From positions 27,089,793 through 27,153,792 of the forward strand of contig CM046837.1 in the NCBI GenBank assembly GCA_025618425.1: 64,000 nt of DNA, read 5' to 3'. The position numbers and the translations under genes were made by a program. Under the pieces are notes generated by a model. The model had not been told where the DNA came from, made no database searches, and worked only from the letters and a program-made list of their open reading frames with translations. Shown here piece by piece: positions 10,936 through 24,239 of the stretch. The stretch comes from Heliocidaris tuberculata. Its lineage: Eukaryota > Echinodermata > Echinoidea > Camarodonta > Echinometridae. The number at the start of each line of letters is the position of its first letter. Position 1 is the first letter of the stretch.

Positions 10936-12015
10936 CTATTCACAAAAAACCCGAGTTCTTCTCGAGAAAAAAGTCCGAGTTTGAAAAACCCCGTCTCCAT
11001 CGAGCTACAGAGCATGCGCACTTCGAAGATGGAAAATTAAATAAATACATAGGATAAATGAAAAGAAAAGAGCAAAGAAATACAAGATAAAAAGAGAGAA
11101 GAAAAACAAAGATAAACATAAGAATAGAAAGAAGAATAGATAATGGGGAAAACAAAGAAATATATAAGAAAAAAAAGAGAGAAGGAAAAACAAAGTAAAA
11201 CATAAGAAACAAAGAAATACATAAGGAAAAAGATGAAATAGAAAAACAATGAAATACATAAGGAAATATATGGAAAAGATAAAAAGAGAAAGAAAACAAA
11301 GAAATATAAAGGGAAGAGGATAAAAAGAAGAACAAAGAAATACATATGAATAGATAGAAGATTAGACAATGGAAAAACAAAGAAATACATATGAATAGAT
11401 AGAAGAGCAGACAATGGGAAAACAAAGAAAAACATATGAATAGATAGAAGAGTAGACAAAGAAATACAAAAGGAAATGATAAAAAGTTATAAGGAAAACA
11501 AAAAATACATAAGGAAATATATGGAAAAGAGGACAGAAAGAACAAAGAAATACGATTAATAAAGAAACAAAGAAAAGAAGATATCAATTAAGATCGAAGA
11601 ACAAAAAAATGGGAAAAACAAAGAAATACATAAGGAAAAGAGGATAGCAAGAAGAACAAAGACATACAAAAGAATAGAAAGAATAAAGAATGGGGAAAAC
11701 AAAGAAATACATAAGGAGAAAAAAGAATGAAAACCAAAGAAATACATAAGGAAGGACTGAAAGAACAAAGAAATACATAGAGAAACAAAGAAAAGAAGAT
11801 AGCAAGACTGAAGAACAAAAAATGGGAAAAACAAAGAAATACATAAGAAAAAGATAAAAAGAGAGAAGAAAAACAAAGAAATATATAAGGAAAAGAGGAT
11901 AGCAAGAAGAACAAAGAAATACATAAGAATAGAAAGAAGAATAAAGAATGGGAAAACAAAGAAATACATAAGGAAAAGATAGAAAGAGCGAGAAGAAAAT
12001 CAAGAAATATATAAG
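10200..12015. repeat. A/G-rich satellite (AACAAAGAAATACATAAG)
   Basis: Dozens of copies of AACAAAGAAATACATAAGGA embedded in units of roughly 50 bp with spacers such as AGATAGAAAG. The array is interrupted at 10836-11040 by the conserved CCCGAGT blocks. The purine bias puts nearly all stops on the plus strand and produces long spurious minus-strand frames. The same satellite resumes at 62280 and 63205. Confidence 0.92.
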
Positions 12016-12255
12016 GAAAGTAGAATTTCTAGAATTGGTGTCATGAAAATTAACCCGAGTCAAAACCCGTGTGCTATTTCGCAAAAAAAAACAACCCAAG
12101 TTGACTTGGGTTTGTAAGCTCGAGATGAAACCCACGAAATAGCCCGCTATTTGCGTCTTCATTACAAACTAGCTCGAGCTAGCTCTGTTCGGGTTATATT
12201 CCCCGGATCAGAATTATAGCGGGCTATTTTGGAAACTCGGGCTGATGAGGACGGG
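10940..12255 (+). mobile_element. CCCGAGT-family element, copy 2
   Basis: A shortened left block (AACCCGAGTTCTTCTCGAG) at 10958, the satellite from about 11040 to 12015, then the right block (TTCTAGAATTGGTGTCATG at 12025, AACCCGAGTCAAAACCCG). The right block is longer than in copy 1 and carries extra inverted CTCGGGCT/AGCCCGAG motifs up to 12250. Confidence 0.7.
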
Positions 12256-12256
12256 C

Positions 12257-12532
12257 CTAGGAAAATAGCTGCGTTTCCATTAGCCCGAGTTTGCTCAAGC
12301 TAGAGATTCTAGCCCGATCAGCGCTTCTCGAGAAAAAAGTCTGAGTTTGAAAAACCCCGTTTCCATCAGCCCGAGTCGAGCGACTCCCGCTTGTTCTTGG
12401 AATAAACTCGAGCTACAGAGCATGCGCACGAAGATGGAAAATAAAAATTAAAAAATACATAGGATGAAAAGAAAAGAAAAAAATAATACATAAGGAAAAG
12501 TGTCAATAGACAGGTGGGGGGGGGGGGGGGGG
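12257..12532 (+). mobile_element. CCCGAGT-family element, copy 3 (truncated)
   Basis: A full left block at about 12275-12390, then CTCGAGCTACAGAGCATGCG and only ~90 bp of satellite, ending at a run of about 18 G (12515-12532). Confidence 0.7.
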
Positions 12533-12868
12533 CTCCCTGCCACATGGCGCCGCCTTCACTGACAAAGTTCCACTGATCAACCGACATAATTATTTCATCT
12601 CCTATTTTAACTCTCCCGTCCCCCCGAAAATTATGCGCTATTGAGGCATTTCTAACATTCCAACACTGTTAATTAATCCTTTAATACAATTTAAATTCGA
12701 AATCCTTTCCTCGCCGTAATAACTTCTGAATCCTTCTGCGGTGACAGCCGATCCGCCTTCGTGCATGTTTTGAATGTCGTCTTGTTCTATTTTCACGTAA
12801 TGATGTAATTACAACTACACTTCCGGCAGCTGTCTACATAATTATATACAGTATGCGATACGATGGTC
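12533..12868. other. Unassigned spacer
   Basis: Unique-looking sequence between the poly-G tract and the TSD of the next element. Nothing recognised. Confidence 0.5.
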
Positions 12869-12963
12869 GAGTTATCGGTTCCTGGACAGCCCGACCGACG
12901 GACAGCCCGACCCAGAATAACCCGACAACCTACCCTGGACAGCTCGACCCGGCCGAGTTAGCC

Positions 12964-13921
12964 AGGGTGGGGTGCCTCGCCGGACAACTATAGACCCACT
13001 TTTTGTTTTTCAATTTTTATGAGCTAAATTCAGTCATTTTACAATGAATTACCATTTTAGTGGTAAATTATAATTAAATGTATAATATTCATGACGGGGA
13101 AACACGGCAATTGTGGACTTTTTGAGAGTTTACTTTCCCCTCACAATATTTATATTCGATAAAGGACCAACCGCTAAGGAGGCCCGAGGTAAGTTGATTT
13201 TATGAGCCAAGGGTAACTGTACTGAAAGAAAAATACTTTTTAAAATATATCTTCACATTCAATATAACCTTTCCTTTCCCTGGGTAAGGGTTCTTCTGCT
13301 TTAGAACTATTAGTGAGCTTCAAAAATGATAAATAGTTCGTGCATTGTATCGGACACCGCGGTTTCTGCTACTCCTGAGGGCCATGCCAGCAAGCGCCAC
13401 CGACAAAGCTAAGGCAACTTCGGCCTCGGCGGCGGCGGCGCGGCGCTCAGATTCAGTGAGCGCTGCTCACTGAATCTGGAGTTTTAGTTTGTGTGAGCCA
13501 GAGTTCAGTGGTGTGAGCCTGCCGGGGAGCCCTATAAAGATTAAACATTAACAAGTGCAAGAATTTTTTTAATGTTCTGTTTTATACCCTTAGAAAAAAA
13601 CCCTTACCCAGGGAAAGGAAAGGTTATATTGAATGTAAATATTAAAAGGTATTTTTCTATCAGTAAAGTGATTCTTGGCTCATAAAATTAATTTACCTCA
13701 GGCCTCTTTGGCGGTCGCGGTCCTATTATCAAATATTCTCATTGCGAGGGGAAAAATAAACTCTCAAAAAGTCCACAATTGCCGTGTTTTCCGTCATGAA
13801 TATATAAATTTAATTATAATTTACCACTAAAATGGTAATTCATTGTAAAATGAGTGAAATTAGTTCATAAAAATTGAAAAACAAAAAGTGGGTCGAGATG
13901 TCCTGCAAGGCACCCCACCCT
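12964..13921. mobile_element. 958-bp foldback element
   Basis: It starts AGGGTGGGGTGCC and ends GGCACCCCACCCT. Arms of about 340 bp (12964-13300 and 13575-13921) are imperfect reverse complements, sharing for example GGGTAAGGGTT and CACTTTTTGTTTTTCAA. The centre is GC-rich (13350-13520). No coding frame beyond about 30 codons. It sits exactly at the inner edge of the left end of the 7.4-kb element. No clear duplication flanks it. Confidence 0.88.
13448..13478. repeat. Perfect 14-bp stem hairpin
   Basis: CAGATTCAGTGAGC-GCT-GCTCACTGAATCTG in the GC-rich centre of the foldback, preceded by a GGC-repeat run. Confidence 0.9.
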
Positions 13922-14169
13922 AGATGCGATATTTCTTTTTCGGAGGATGGGAAAGTCACTAGAGAGGAAAATTGACGCACCCGATTGGCTAATAAACACG
14001 TCTAGTTGTTTCATTTAGTCTTTTTGTTGAAAACTTGTTACCGCAAAAACGTACGACTTCTTCCAATTAACCGCCGCCAATATCAAAATGTCCTTTCATG
14101 ATTTTTTTGGTGAAATCTTGCGCAAATTTTTGGTGCCAAATTTGCCTTGAGCAAATCATTTCATCTATT

Positions 14170-14445
14170 GCTCCTCTCCACCTAGGTGTTAAATGGGTAC
14201 CCGGTATAGGATGCGAACGTCATTGTGGTTGGATAGAGATACATAAAGTTCTGTGTATGTAACTCTATGGGTTGGATCAGCATGTGCGCGCTTGGAAACA
14301 GGCGACTGGCTGGAATTCTCCCCCGGATCGAGGAGTGGAGAATGTGCACTGTATAATCTCAAATAATCCATGTGACCGGGGTAATAATGCTGTAAGCACT
14401 TTGGTCGGTTACATTGTAACTGGTAAGGCGCTATATAAGAAAAGC
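14170..14445 (+). mobile_element. SINE-like element
   Basis: Contains CTCTCCACCTAGGTGTTAAA, TGGGTACCCGGTATAGGATG and a 3' end GGCGCTATATAAGAAAAGC running straight into a TTA repeat. GGTGTAAATGGGTACCCGGT and GCGCTATATAA followed by ATT/TTA repeats are, from memory, common in SINE families of marine invertebrates. I have not matched it to a named family. The 5' boundary is uncertain and I do not see clear A and B boxes. Confidence 0.55.
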
Positions 14446-15845
<1,400 letters not shown>

Positions 15846-15849
15846 CGAT

Positions 15850-16650
15850 ACCTGCACATGCCCGCCGCATTAACTGACAAAATGTTTCCTGATGAATGTG
15901 TTTAACGAATATAAACAAACAATATGCATCACGACATTACCAAGTAACATGCAACAGTTTTAAATATGGTAACGTATGTTTCACATATATGAGTCACGTA
16001 TGTTACGAAAGTAAACACACGTTAAGAACTCTAAGAAGCCAAGCTTTTTCCAAAAGTTATAAACACCGATAACTTCTCTAGAAATGCCTGCTTTTCAAAG
16101 AAACTCTTTGCATGCATAGTATAAGCCAACCTTTCACTGTCTAGCGGCTTGTCTAGTAGATAAGTCCTACTTTAAGGTTACGTATCAATAGAATCTCGAC
16201 CTCTTTTGCGTGGTATCCATCGCTCATTCCTCATGTTTTTCTTAATATGTGACCATGGCTGCTCCAGTAACTGACACAAGGCTTTCCTTATATCGCCCCC
16301 TAATATATATCGCCAAACAATATTCATTTCGATATCAAGGAATCATGCAGTCACTATAAAAATATGGTAACGTATGTTTCATGTACAAGATGATGATAAA
16401 CGTGCAAACTTTTGAGAGGAAGTCTCAAAACATTAAGTGTACCAATTTCTTTACAAAATTTATATTCCAGAACCATGATTTTTTTGTTCTAAGCGATAGT
16501 TGCACCCTAACGATGACATTTAACTTGTAAGTATACTCATAACGATATAAGATCATCTAATGTCATCATCCCGAGTTGTTTTGGCTTGAATCTCAGAAAA
16601 AAAATATTAAAAATTCCTTCAACTCTATGAATGTCATGATTGGACTAAAA
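15850..16650 (+). repeat. Diverged ~399-bp tandem pair
   Basis: AAATATGGTAACGTATGTTTC occurs at about 15963 and 16361, preceded in both by TAACTGACA, CCT and AAACAATAT blocks in the same order. I read this as two old tandem units. Confidence 0.55.
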
Positions 16651-16985
16651 TTAATGAAGCGTTCACAATGAACTGACTAACGTATAAGGACAAGAAAAAG
16701 CTTAAAATTATCTCTTAAAGGTAATAAACAGTAGTGGTAGCAAAATGAAAGTTGGCATGAAACTGCTCAAATATAGTCTCATATTGTTCGGCTTCAATAA
16801 AAAGATACATGAGTGAGATAATCCGGTATTCTATTCATGATTTCCGGTGATTTTCAGTAAAATAATTCAAATGATCGAATATCAACGGTTATACCTTATA
16901 CCCTCGCTAAGGACCACCTACCCCGACGCTCCCGGCTCAACGGCGCATAGCGGTTCGCACACACTTGTTACACACATTGTTTTCA

Positions 16986-17025
16986 CATCAAATTACAAGC
17001 GCGGTACCGCGCTTGTAATTCGATG
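16986..17025. repeat. 40-bp palindrome, no spacer
   Basis: Arms of 20 bp meet at GCGGTACCGC. A single mismatch pair is the only defect (AAATTAC on the left against the complement of GTAATTC on the right). Confidence 0.93.
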
Positions 17026-17217
17026 TTTATTTTTTGGACATTTTAGCCATTTCTAAAACATTTTTCTTCAAAAAAAACGTCACCTATGTTCGAAATTAAT
17101 CATTTCACAACAGTATATGTAATAATTTTGACAAAGTAGTTAAATATCTAAAGCGCCACCTTTCCCACTACTGTACGATACCTAATGAATAATGCATAAT
17201 ACTGATAATATAATATT

Positions 17218-17380
17218 TAAAAGATAATGATAATAATAATAATAAAACAATAATAGAATAGTATTAATAATAATAATAATGATAATAATTATATTAGTAA
17301 TAATAAAAATGATAATAAAAATAATAACTGGCATTTGTAAGACGCCGACTATAAAACAGTGCCAATGGGGGGGGGGGGGC
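17218..17380. repeat. AAT/GATA-rich microsatellite and poly-G
   Basis: Interrupted AAT and GAT units to about 17330, then a run of about 12 G near 17368. Confidence 0.85.
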
Positions 17381-20195
17381 CGGGCATGTGCCCCCGGGCG
17401 GCACTTGAAGGGGGCGCAAAAAACGCAAAGAGAAATTAAAGGGGAGAAAATGAAGACAAATTATAAGCCTTAAGGATTATGCGCCCCCAATCTGAGGGAT
17501 TAATGCATTGGAAATACAGTTTTTGAGGATTTAAAATGCGAAAAATTTCTAAATCTCGACCGCTTTAGAAATGCAGCTTCTCCCATTTTTTCCTTCTTTA
17601 ATTTTCTATATACGCAGCCTGAGTTGGGGATTTTGTTTTCCCTATATTGACCTTTTTAAGGATATCTTATCATCAAGAGAGACAAATTAGATACTGTCCC
17701 AAGGCAATATCAAATCAAAACGTAAAAATGATAACTTTAAGACATTAAGTAACACGTTCGTTATAGGTAACATCCATTCACCATTATTGCAGGGGTGTTG
17801 ATGGTCACAGCTTGAGGATACTAAATGTACAATTTCTCCCACTCTGAAATATTATGCTGATCATTGATTTTTTTAAAATCCACTCATCTAGAGTCATTGA
17901 ATGCTTTTCCACACTTAAACCTTAAATTGATTACGGGACACTGAAACCTACGTTACCACTGGATTGCCTGCAGTATTGACAAGTCTTAACTCCAAATTAA
18001 ACAATGCATACTCAGTAGCAATAATATTTGTGTTTGTCTCTTTTGTTTAATAGGGAGTATTAACCCTATAGTACACTTGCGTTAATTTTAAATGCTACAC
18101 GGAAAAAAAAGTAGTCAGTTGAAACCTACGTTACAGTATATGAAAACTACGTTACAACATTGTCCCCGTGTAAAGTAGCTCATTGCTACGTGAATCTTTA
18201 CTGAAAATATAAATTTTTCATTTCAGTGAATAAAGCACATTTACGAGCTCTTTTATATTGTCGGTTATTGCCAAGGATACTGCTAAGAACCGTATAATGT
18301 ATACAATGAACCGTTAGCTCAACTGCTCTTGAGTAACATAAACACAAACAGGCAACTTATGTGATTCGTTAGCATACTGAAGTTCATGCAGGGGGTCTCA
18401 TTAACAGTTGCTAGACATCCCGAGAAGCTCGGTGGCGCTAGATAACAGTTAGGGCTAGGGATCGGTTGTGATTTTACCGATTTTAACTGTGCCTTGCAAA
18501 TTGGCCGGTAACGTACTATGTTTCAGTAACGCATGATTCGCACAGAAGTTGTTTCGTAACTTATGAAACCAAATTATTTCTCTCAGACATGGTTACCATG
18601 TTCTTACGTTTGGAACTTTCGCATGAATCATTTCGTTGTTAACTATCGATAGGGATGGTAACGTAGGTTACTTTTCTTATTATAACTATACGGTCACAAA
18701 CACGCTTATATCTGCATCATTTTCTCTGAAGTGGATACTCAAACCGCATTTCTATTCTTAGTACATCGAGATGAGGTATTAGTCGGTGGTTCTGACGAAA
18801 GAAACATAAAGTCAAACTTAAGGAAAAAATAATAAAGGGAAGGTTATATATTAGGTAACGTGCAGGACTTGCGACAAATTTCATTCATGAAATATCTAAC
18901 TTTGAAATATTCATTAGACATCCTTTTTTTTGTGGGCCAACTAATCAGTTTGTTTTTATAACACTAGTTATAAGCATGAAAAGACACTATTTCTTTTCAT
19001 CAACATCGCATATTATTGTCAAATTATTACTTTGCGACATGGGGTTTTTGCCCTGCACGCATGCAATATTTATAAAAGTGTAAATTCTAAAATAATCATG
19101 CCCGAGTGCTCAGATTTTCAGAAGTTAAAGTCCATTATGTGTTTAAAGATGACATATGACTGCCACTCATGATAACTTGCGAAAATATTGAATATTCTTA
19201 ATTGAATGAGTGCGACACGAACGGTTTTTCACTATTTGGTACATTTTTAGTGGTCAAGTTGACCCAAATATGCATTTGATTGAAAAAATAATGATCAATG
19301 AAGGAAGTAATTCATACCTCGAGACCACACTCAGGATTAAAACATACTCCACATTATTTTGAAATAATGCAAACATCATAATAACTATACATTGTGTCAG
19401 TTGTTGTCAATGAAACATTTGTCAATATAATATGAGTAACTTTAGTCATTTCAGTAATGCAAAGCATGTGACTTCTGTCTGACACTTTTTTTTTCTGATT
19501 GGAAATATTACATTAACTATGAAATATCTAAAGCTGAGCACACCTGGAAGTGCATGATCATCGTGTATGCATTATAGAGAGCTAGGTCAATGGGCATTAT
19601 TCTTCACTTCACAAACTCTTTCTTCTTTCTGGGATTGAAAAATGTTTGTATGGCTCATATACAGAGTACCCTCTGAATAATAAAAATAAAAATTCTCCTG
19701 CACATCAAAGATATGGCATGAAAGGGTGAAAATACTTGTGTATATCAACAAACTGGTAGAGTATAGAAGTGTGAAGATCAACTTTGACCATCACTTCCCA
19801 ATTCTGAGGAAGTGAGAGCAGTGTGAAGTGAGGGGAAAAAAGCCCTTTTTTAACCAAAAACTTCTGAGTTTATGATTTATTGGTATTACGAGAGTAGTAG
19901 TAATGGCTCAGTCTCACATATTAAAACCCTTTCCTATTAAGAGTTTCCTATCCATGGTGAGCCCTCCAAAAAAGAGGGAACACGCTTTACGCTTATAACT
20001 TTTTGTGTTTATAGGATCCTGGCTTAGGATCTGGTTGTGACCAATATCACTACCGTTGATCATTGACACCAATGATTTACAAATGTGTGTGATACTAATT
20101 CCAAAACAAATGAAATAACAGATCTGGTGAATCAGAAGACCACTCCAGAAAAAAAGAAAGTTTCTGACTGATCATTTTTTTTAATGTCCAATGGC
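17381..20195. other. AT-rich right half of the 7.4-kb element
   Basis: No open frame with recognisable homology in any of the six frames. Apart from the dispersed TAACGTA motif and the right terminal repeat I see no structure. Confidence 0.5.
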
Positions 20196-20326
20196 TAAGC
20201 TATCCAGGGTAGGTGGTCGGCTTATCCAGGGTCGGGCTGTCCGTTGGTCGGGCTGTCTGGACCCCGAGTTATCATGATAACACCACCACTTGTTCCAACA
20301 AGCTACAGTATATATTCACTGTAATA

Positions 20327-21353
20327 CAGGGGGTTGTTTCATCAAATCAACTCCATGACAATCATAACTCTTGTCGGCGATCTACGGAAATGTCATGGAC
20401 TTGAAAAACTGTTTCACGAAGACATGATAAACGACAACTCAATGATATCGATACTCATCGGCTAAGAAACATAGTCTTTATCACAATCCATCGGATTTAT
20501 CGTCAATTACCCAAACATATTTTGAGGCTCAGTTTTCCCCAAACTGTTCCAAAATGTCAAAAATGGCAGCGGAAATTAATACTGAAGATACAAACATCCC
20601 GTTTAAATGAAAATATGTGTTACTTGTGGCATCTTAGAATTTATAAAATTGAGAAAACTCGAGGATGCTTTTGCGATGTACGAATCTAGATTTGTAAATA
20701 AGGGGATACCGTAATTGACTAATTATGGAAAGAAGACCCAATTCGTGTACACTTTCGAGAAAATGATTAAATTAAGATATTTTATTGCCGAACTCTTGAT
20801 ATTCATTTTTTAAAAATACATTTACTATTATTCATATCAAAGCATTGCGTGAAAAGGGATAGATATAGGGAAAATACATACATGATAAATTGTCGTTGTT
20901 TAAATTGGTCTGTTTATACAGACTGTTCCGTTTTCGACGCTTTTTCTATGGTAGACCGATGTGGATATTTTTAATATTAATCTCAGTTACTTGTTGGGGG
21001 GTCAAGAAGTCATAAGAACATGTTGTTTGTCTGTAAAATATTATAATACGAACATTAGTAACACTATTTGATAAAGGAATGGTAAAGGATAGTGCTTGGA
21101 GATCAGGAAATAAATGTTCTCTTAATTTACATTTCTTATTTTTTTCGCAGCCCATAGACTAACTAAAAGCTGGCTTGTGATGGCGTTCTAAAAAGATATG
21201 ACAGGTCTGGAGTACCGACAAGTCACTTGTCAGCGAAGTTGTCGCTGGTCTTGGCAAAGACGGCTTTGTGAAACACTTAGCGGACAAGTTGAGCGACAGT
21301 GTCGAGATGTCGCTGATCTTGTCGTTATGACGGTTTGAGGAAACGACCCCCTG
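20327..21353. mobile_element. ~1.03-kb TIR element (CAGGGGGTTGTTTC ends)
   Basis: The left end CAGGGGGTTGTTTCATCAAA and right end TTTGAGGAAACGACCCCCTG are imperfect reverse complements, flanked by TA on both sides. The outer 150 bp of each end share blocks with the ends of the element at 25636-28411 (GTTTCACGAAG/CTTCGTGAAAC, GATATCGATACTCATCGGC type), so they are one family. No transposase is present. Confidence 0.78.
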
Positions 21354-21402
21354 TATTGTACGAAGCCCCATAAAGGCCAAATCGGACAACGTAAAAAAAA
21401 AA

Positions 21403-21690
21403 AATACTACGTACGTACGTAATAATATTACGTACGTACGTAATATTACTACGTACGTACGTAATATTACTACGTACGTACGTAATATTACTACGTACGT
21501 ACGTAGTAATTATTACGTACGTAATAATAATACGTACGTACGTAGTATTATTACGTACGTACGTAATAATTATTACGTACGTACGTAGTAATTATTACGT
21601 ACGTACGTAGTATTTATTACGTATGTACGTAGTATTTATACTACGTACGTACGTAATATTTATTACGTACGTACGTAATAGTAAAACGTG
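21403..21690. repeat. TACG microsatellite blocks with AT linkers
   Basis: About 14 blocks of (TACG)2-3TA alternate with AATATT-type linkers. Each block is its own reverse complement. The same blocks occur near the right end (24205-24240, 24790-24850). Confidence 0.95.
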
Positions 21691-21814
21691 ATAAGAGTGA
21701 AATCCACATTTTGAATCTCAAACAAATGTCTATCCTATCCTTATCCGTCGATTCCCAGATGATTTGCCACAATAGAATAAGCGCTATTGTGAGCTCATGT
21801 CTAGTGTATCTCAA

Positions 21815-21842
21815 CATGGACCTACTACGAAGTAGGTCCATG
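21815..21842. repeat. Perfect 12-bp stem hairpin
   Basis: CATGGACCTACT-ACGA-AGTAGGTCCATG, flanked on both sides by ATCTCAACAT-type sequence. Confidence 0.9.
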
Positions 21843-22056
21843 ATCTCAACATGATTATGTGTGTGTATGGTGAGTGTGTCCCTCCCTTTTCACAGCGGCA
21901 TCCGGTACCATAATATTTTGCTTCCAATAAAGGCAGAAAAATCAGAAAAAAATCAGAAAATCGGACAACTTCTGACTTCTGGACAAGTTAAGAATTTTTC
22001 AGAACACGAAACACTATTTAAAACAATGAAAATCATTATGACATGCGACACTAGAC

Positions 22057-22090
<34 letters not shown>

Positions 22091-22757
22091 CTGTCGCTAT
22101 GTACGATTCTTCGTATAGACGCAATGTTTCTTAATATTTAGAACCCTATAGCTTATAGCTCTCTATCATAGGCGGTAGTAGAAAGGGGGCAGACGGTAGG
22201 TTCCATCTATGGGGGGGGGGGGCAAAATATCCCCCCACGATGATAACATTTGTGGTATTGCGATCAGCTTTCTAGTACTCTAAACATGTTAAAGACGAGG
22301 TTACACTATTGCAACACCCAACCGCGTAGCCAGGATTTAATTTAAAACCTTTTTTTTTAGGCGGAAAATTAGTTCGACGCCCGGACTGCTTTTCAGTTAT
22401 TTGGACGCAATATATGTACTGCACTGTATGTAATAGGGGTGGATGCAGGGAGGGGGAGTTTCCCTCTTCCCGCGCGAAGCGCGAAAGCTCTGACGTTTGA
22501 GAGAAAGATAACGGCTCGTAGCAAATATTTTTTTAGGCGGAAAGTTAATGTATTTCGACGCCCGGACTCCTTTTCAATTATTTGGAAGCAATACTGCAAT
22601 GAGTGTGTAAACAGGGGTGGGTGGAGGGAGGGGAGTTTCCCCCTTCCCGCGCGAAGCTCTGACGTTTCAGTAAATTTGAGAAAAAGATAAGGGCTCGTAG
22701 AGCCTTTTTAGGCTTTTTTTTTTCTCTCACTATACCCCTCCCCTCGCTTTTCTTTCA

Positions 22758-23000
22758 CTCTGTCGCTATGTACGATCCCTCGTATAGACGCAATGTTTCT
22801 TAATATATTAAACCCTAGCTGTCTATCATAGGCGGTAGTAGAAAGGGGGCGGATGCTAGCTCCATCTATCGGGGGGGGGGGGTGGCAAAATATCCCCCCC
22901 CCCGATAGATGGAGCTAGCATTTGCCCCTGCCCCCTTTCTACTACCGCCTATGGTAGACAGGGTTCTAAATATTAAGAAACATTGCGTCTATAAGAGGGA
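22758..23000. repeat. ~240-bp palindrome around a G/C tract
   Basis: CATAGGCGGTAGTAGAAAGG and GATGCTAGCTCCATCTATCG on the left pair with their complements on the right. The centre is a run of 13 G, GGCAAAATAT, then 9 C. A half-copy of the left arm lies at 22140-22235. Confidence 0.85.
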
Positions 23001-23564
23001 TCGCACATAGCGACTCATAGGCGTGGCCAGGGGGCCTGGGGGCCATGGCCCTCTCCCTATTCAACCCCTAAAAAAAGCGAGAGTGAAAATGCGGGGGAAG
23101 TGAGAGAAAAATGCCTAAAAAGGCGCTACAAGTCGTTATCTTTCTCTCAGAATTTGCTAAAACGTCAAAGGAATTCCCCTTAATTCCCTGCACCCACCCG
23201 TTACATACAATGCAGTATTGCGTCCATGCATGCAAATAATTGAAAAGCAGCGCGTCAAACTAACTTTCTGCCTAAAAAAGGGTGCTCTCACATTTGCTAT
23301 AAAACTTAAGAGCTTTCGCGCTACGCGAGGGAAGCGGGAACCCCCCCCCCCCCCTACACCCACCCGTGGATTACAGTGCAGTATTTGCGTCCAAATAATT
23401 GAAAAGCAGCCTGGGCGTCAAACTAATTTTCCGCCTAAAAAAGGTGCTACGAGCCGTTCTCTTTCTCTCAAATTTGCTATGAAACTTCAGAGCTTCCGCA
23501 CTTCGCATGGGAGGGGGTAAACTTCCCCCTTCCTACACCCACCCCCTGGGGAGCACGCTTTACA

Positions 23565-24045
23565 TGTTCTCATCAATTTCGCACGCTTCGCCTGCTCACA
23601 ACCGACACCCCTAAAATGAAATCCTGGCTACGTATACGCGGTTCGATCCTTCACGTCTGGCCCCCGCCCCCCTCCCTATTGAAAAATCCTGGCTATATCC
23701 ATAATAGGGTTCAGAAGCCCCCTCCCACTACATTGTCGGTCTCTCAGGGTTGTCGGTCTCGTTGGCTGAAGCCAAACTAAACGACGCCACCAACTCGATC
23801 GGGATCGCAGTTCGTAAAAAATGTAGGTGTTGCCAGGGGCTGTAGGGCAGTCGTCGATCCCTCCCAATAAAAACCGCCACCCCCCCCCCCCCAAAAAAAA
23901 AAGCGAGAGCGAAAAGGGGGGGGGGGGTAGTGAGATTTAAAAAAAAAGCCTAAAAAGGCTTTACGAGCCGTTATCTTTCTCTCAAATTTACTAAAACGTC
24001 AACGTAATAATAAAACGTGAAAAGAGCGAAATCCACATTTTGAAT
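23565..24045. other. Non-coding interior with C/G runs
   Basis: Includes a 'TCCTGGCTACG' junction-type sequence and C and G runs near 23880-23930. No gene recognised. Confidence 0.5.
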
Positions 24046-24239
24046 CTCAATTTGAGAGAAAGATAACGGCTCGTAGCAAACATTTTTTTAGGCGGAAAGT
24101 TTGTTGTTTTTTCCCCCAATTATTTAGAAGCAATACTGCAATGTGTGTAACAGGGGTGCATGGGTGGAGGGAGGGGAAGTTTCCCCCTTCCCGCGCGAAG
24201 CTCTATTACGTACGTACGTAATAAATACTACGTACGTAC

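Larger units (their letters stand above)
15968..18665. repeat. Dispersed GGTAACGTA(G/T)GTTTCA motif
   Basis: The 7-mer TAACGTA or its complement occurs at about 15970, 16369, 16678, 17949, 18127, 18148, 18509 and 18659, far more than expected for a CpG-containing 7-mer in 2.7 kb. Several copies extend to GGTAACGTAGGTTTCA (17942-17957 and 18123-18135 on the minus strand; GGTAACGTATGTTTCA at 15968 and 16367). Both orientations occur and the spacing is irregular. Confidence 0.7.
22330..24205. repeat. ~180-bp repeats in both orientations
   Basis: Units containing TTTTTAGGCGGAAA, GACGCCCGGACT, TCCTTTTCAATTATTTGG, GGAGGGAGGGG and CTTCCCGCGCGAAGC run forward at 22360-22700 (offset about 181 bp). 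They run inverted at 23100-23560, and forward once more at 24050-24205. The frames through them are not genes. Confidence 0.82.

Noticed and set aside
10002..12162. Long minus-strand frames rich in Phe, Leu, Ser, Ile (up to 275 codons) resembling membrane proteins
   Set aside because: They translate the A/G-rich satellite read backwards. All three minus frames are open at once, and the same happens at 62050-63955.
13388..13478. Short Ala/Ser-rich frame from an ATG in the foldback centre
   Set aside because: Under 30 codons, created by GGC repeats and ending in the hairpin; no support as a gene.
14170..14445. A tRNA gene as the head of the SINE-like element
   Set aside because: I could not find convincing A and B boxes or a foldable cloverleaf at the expected positions.
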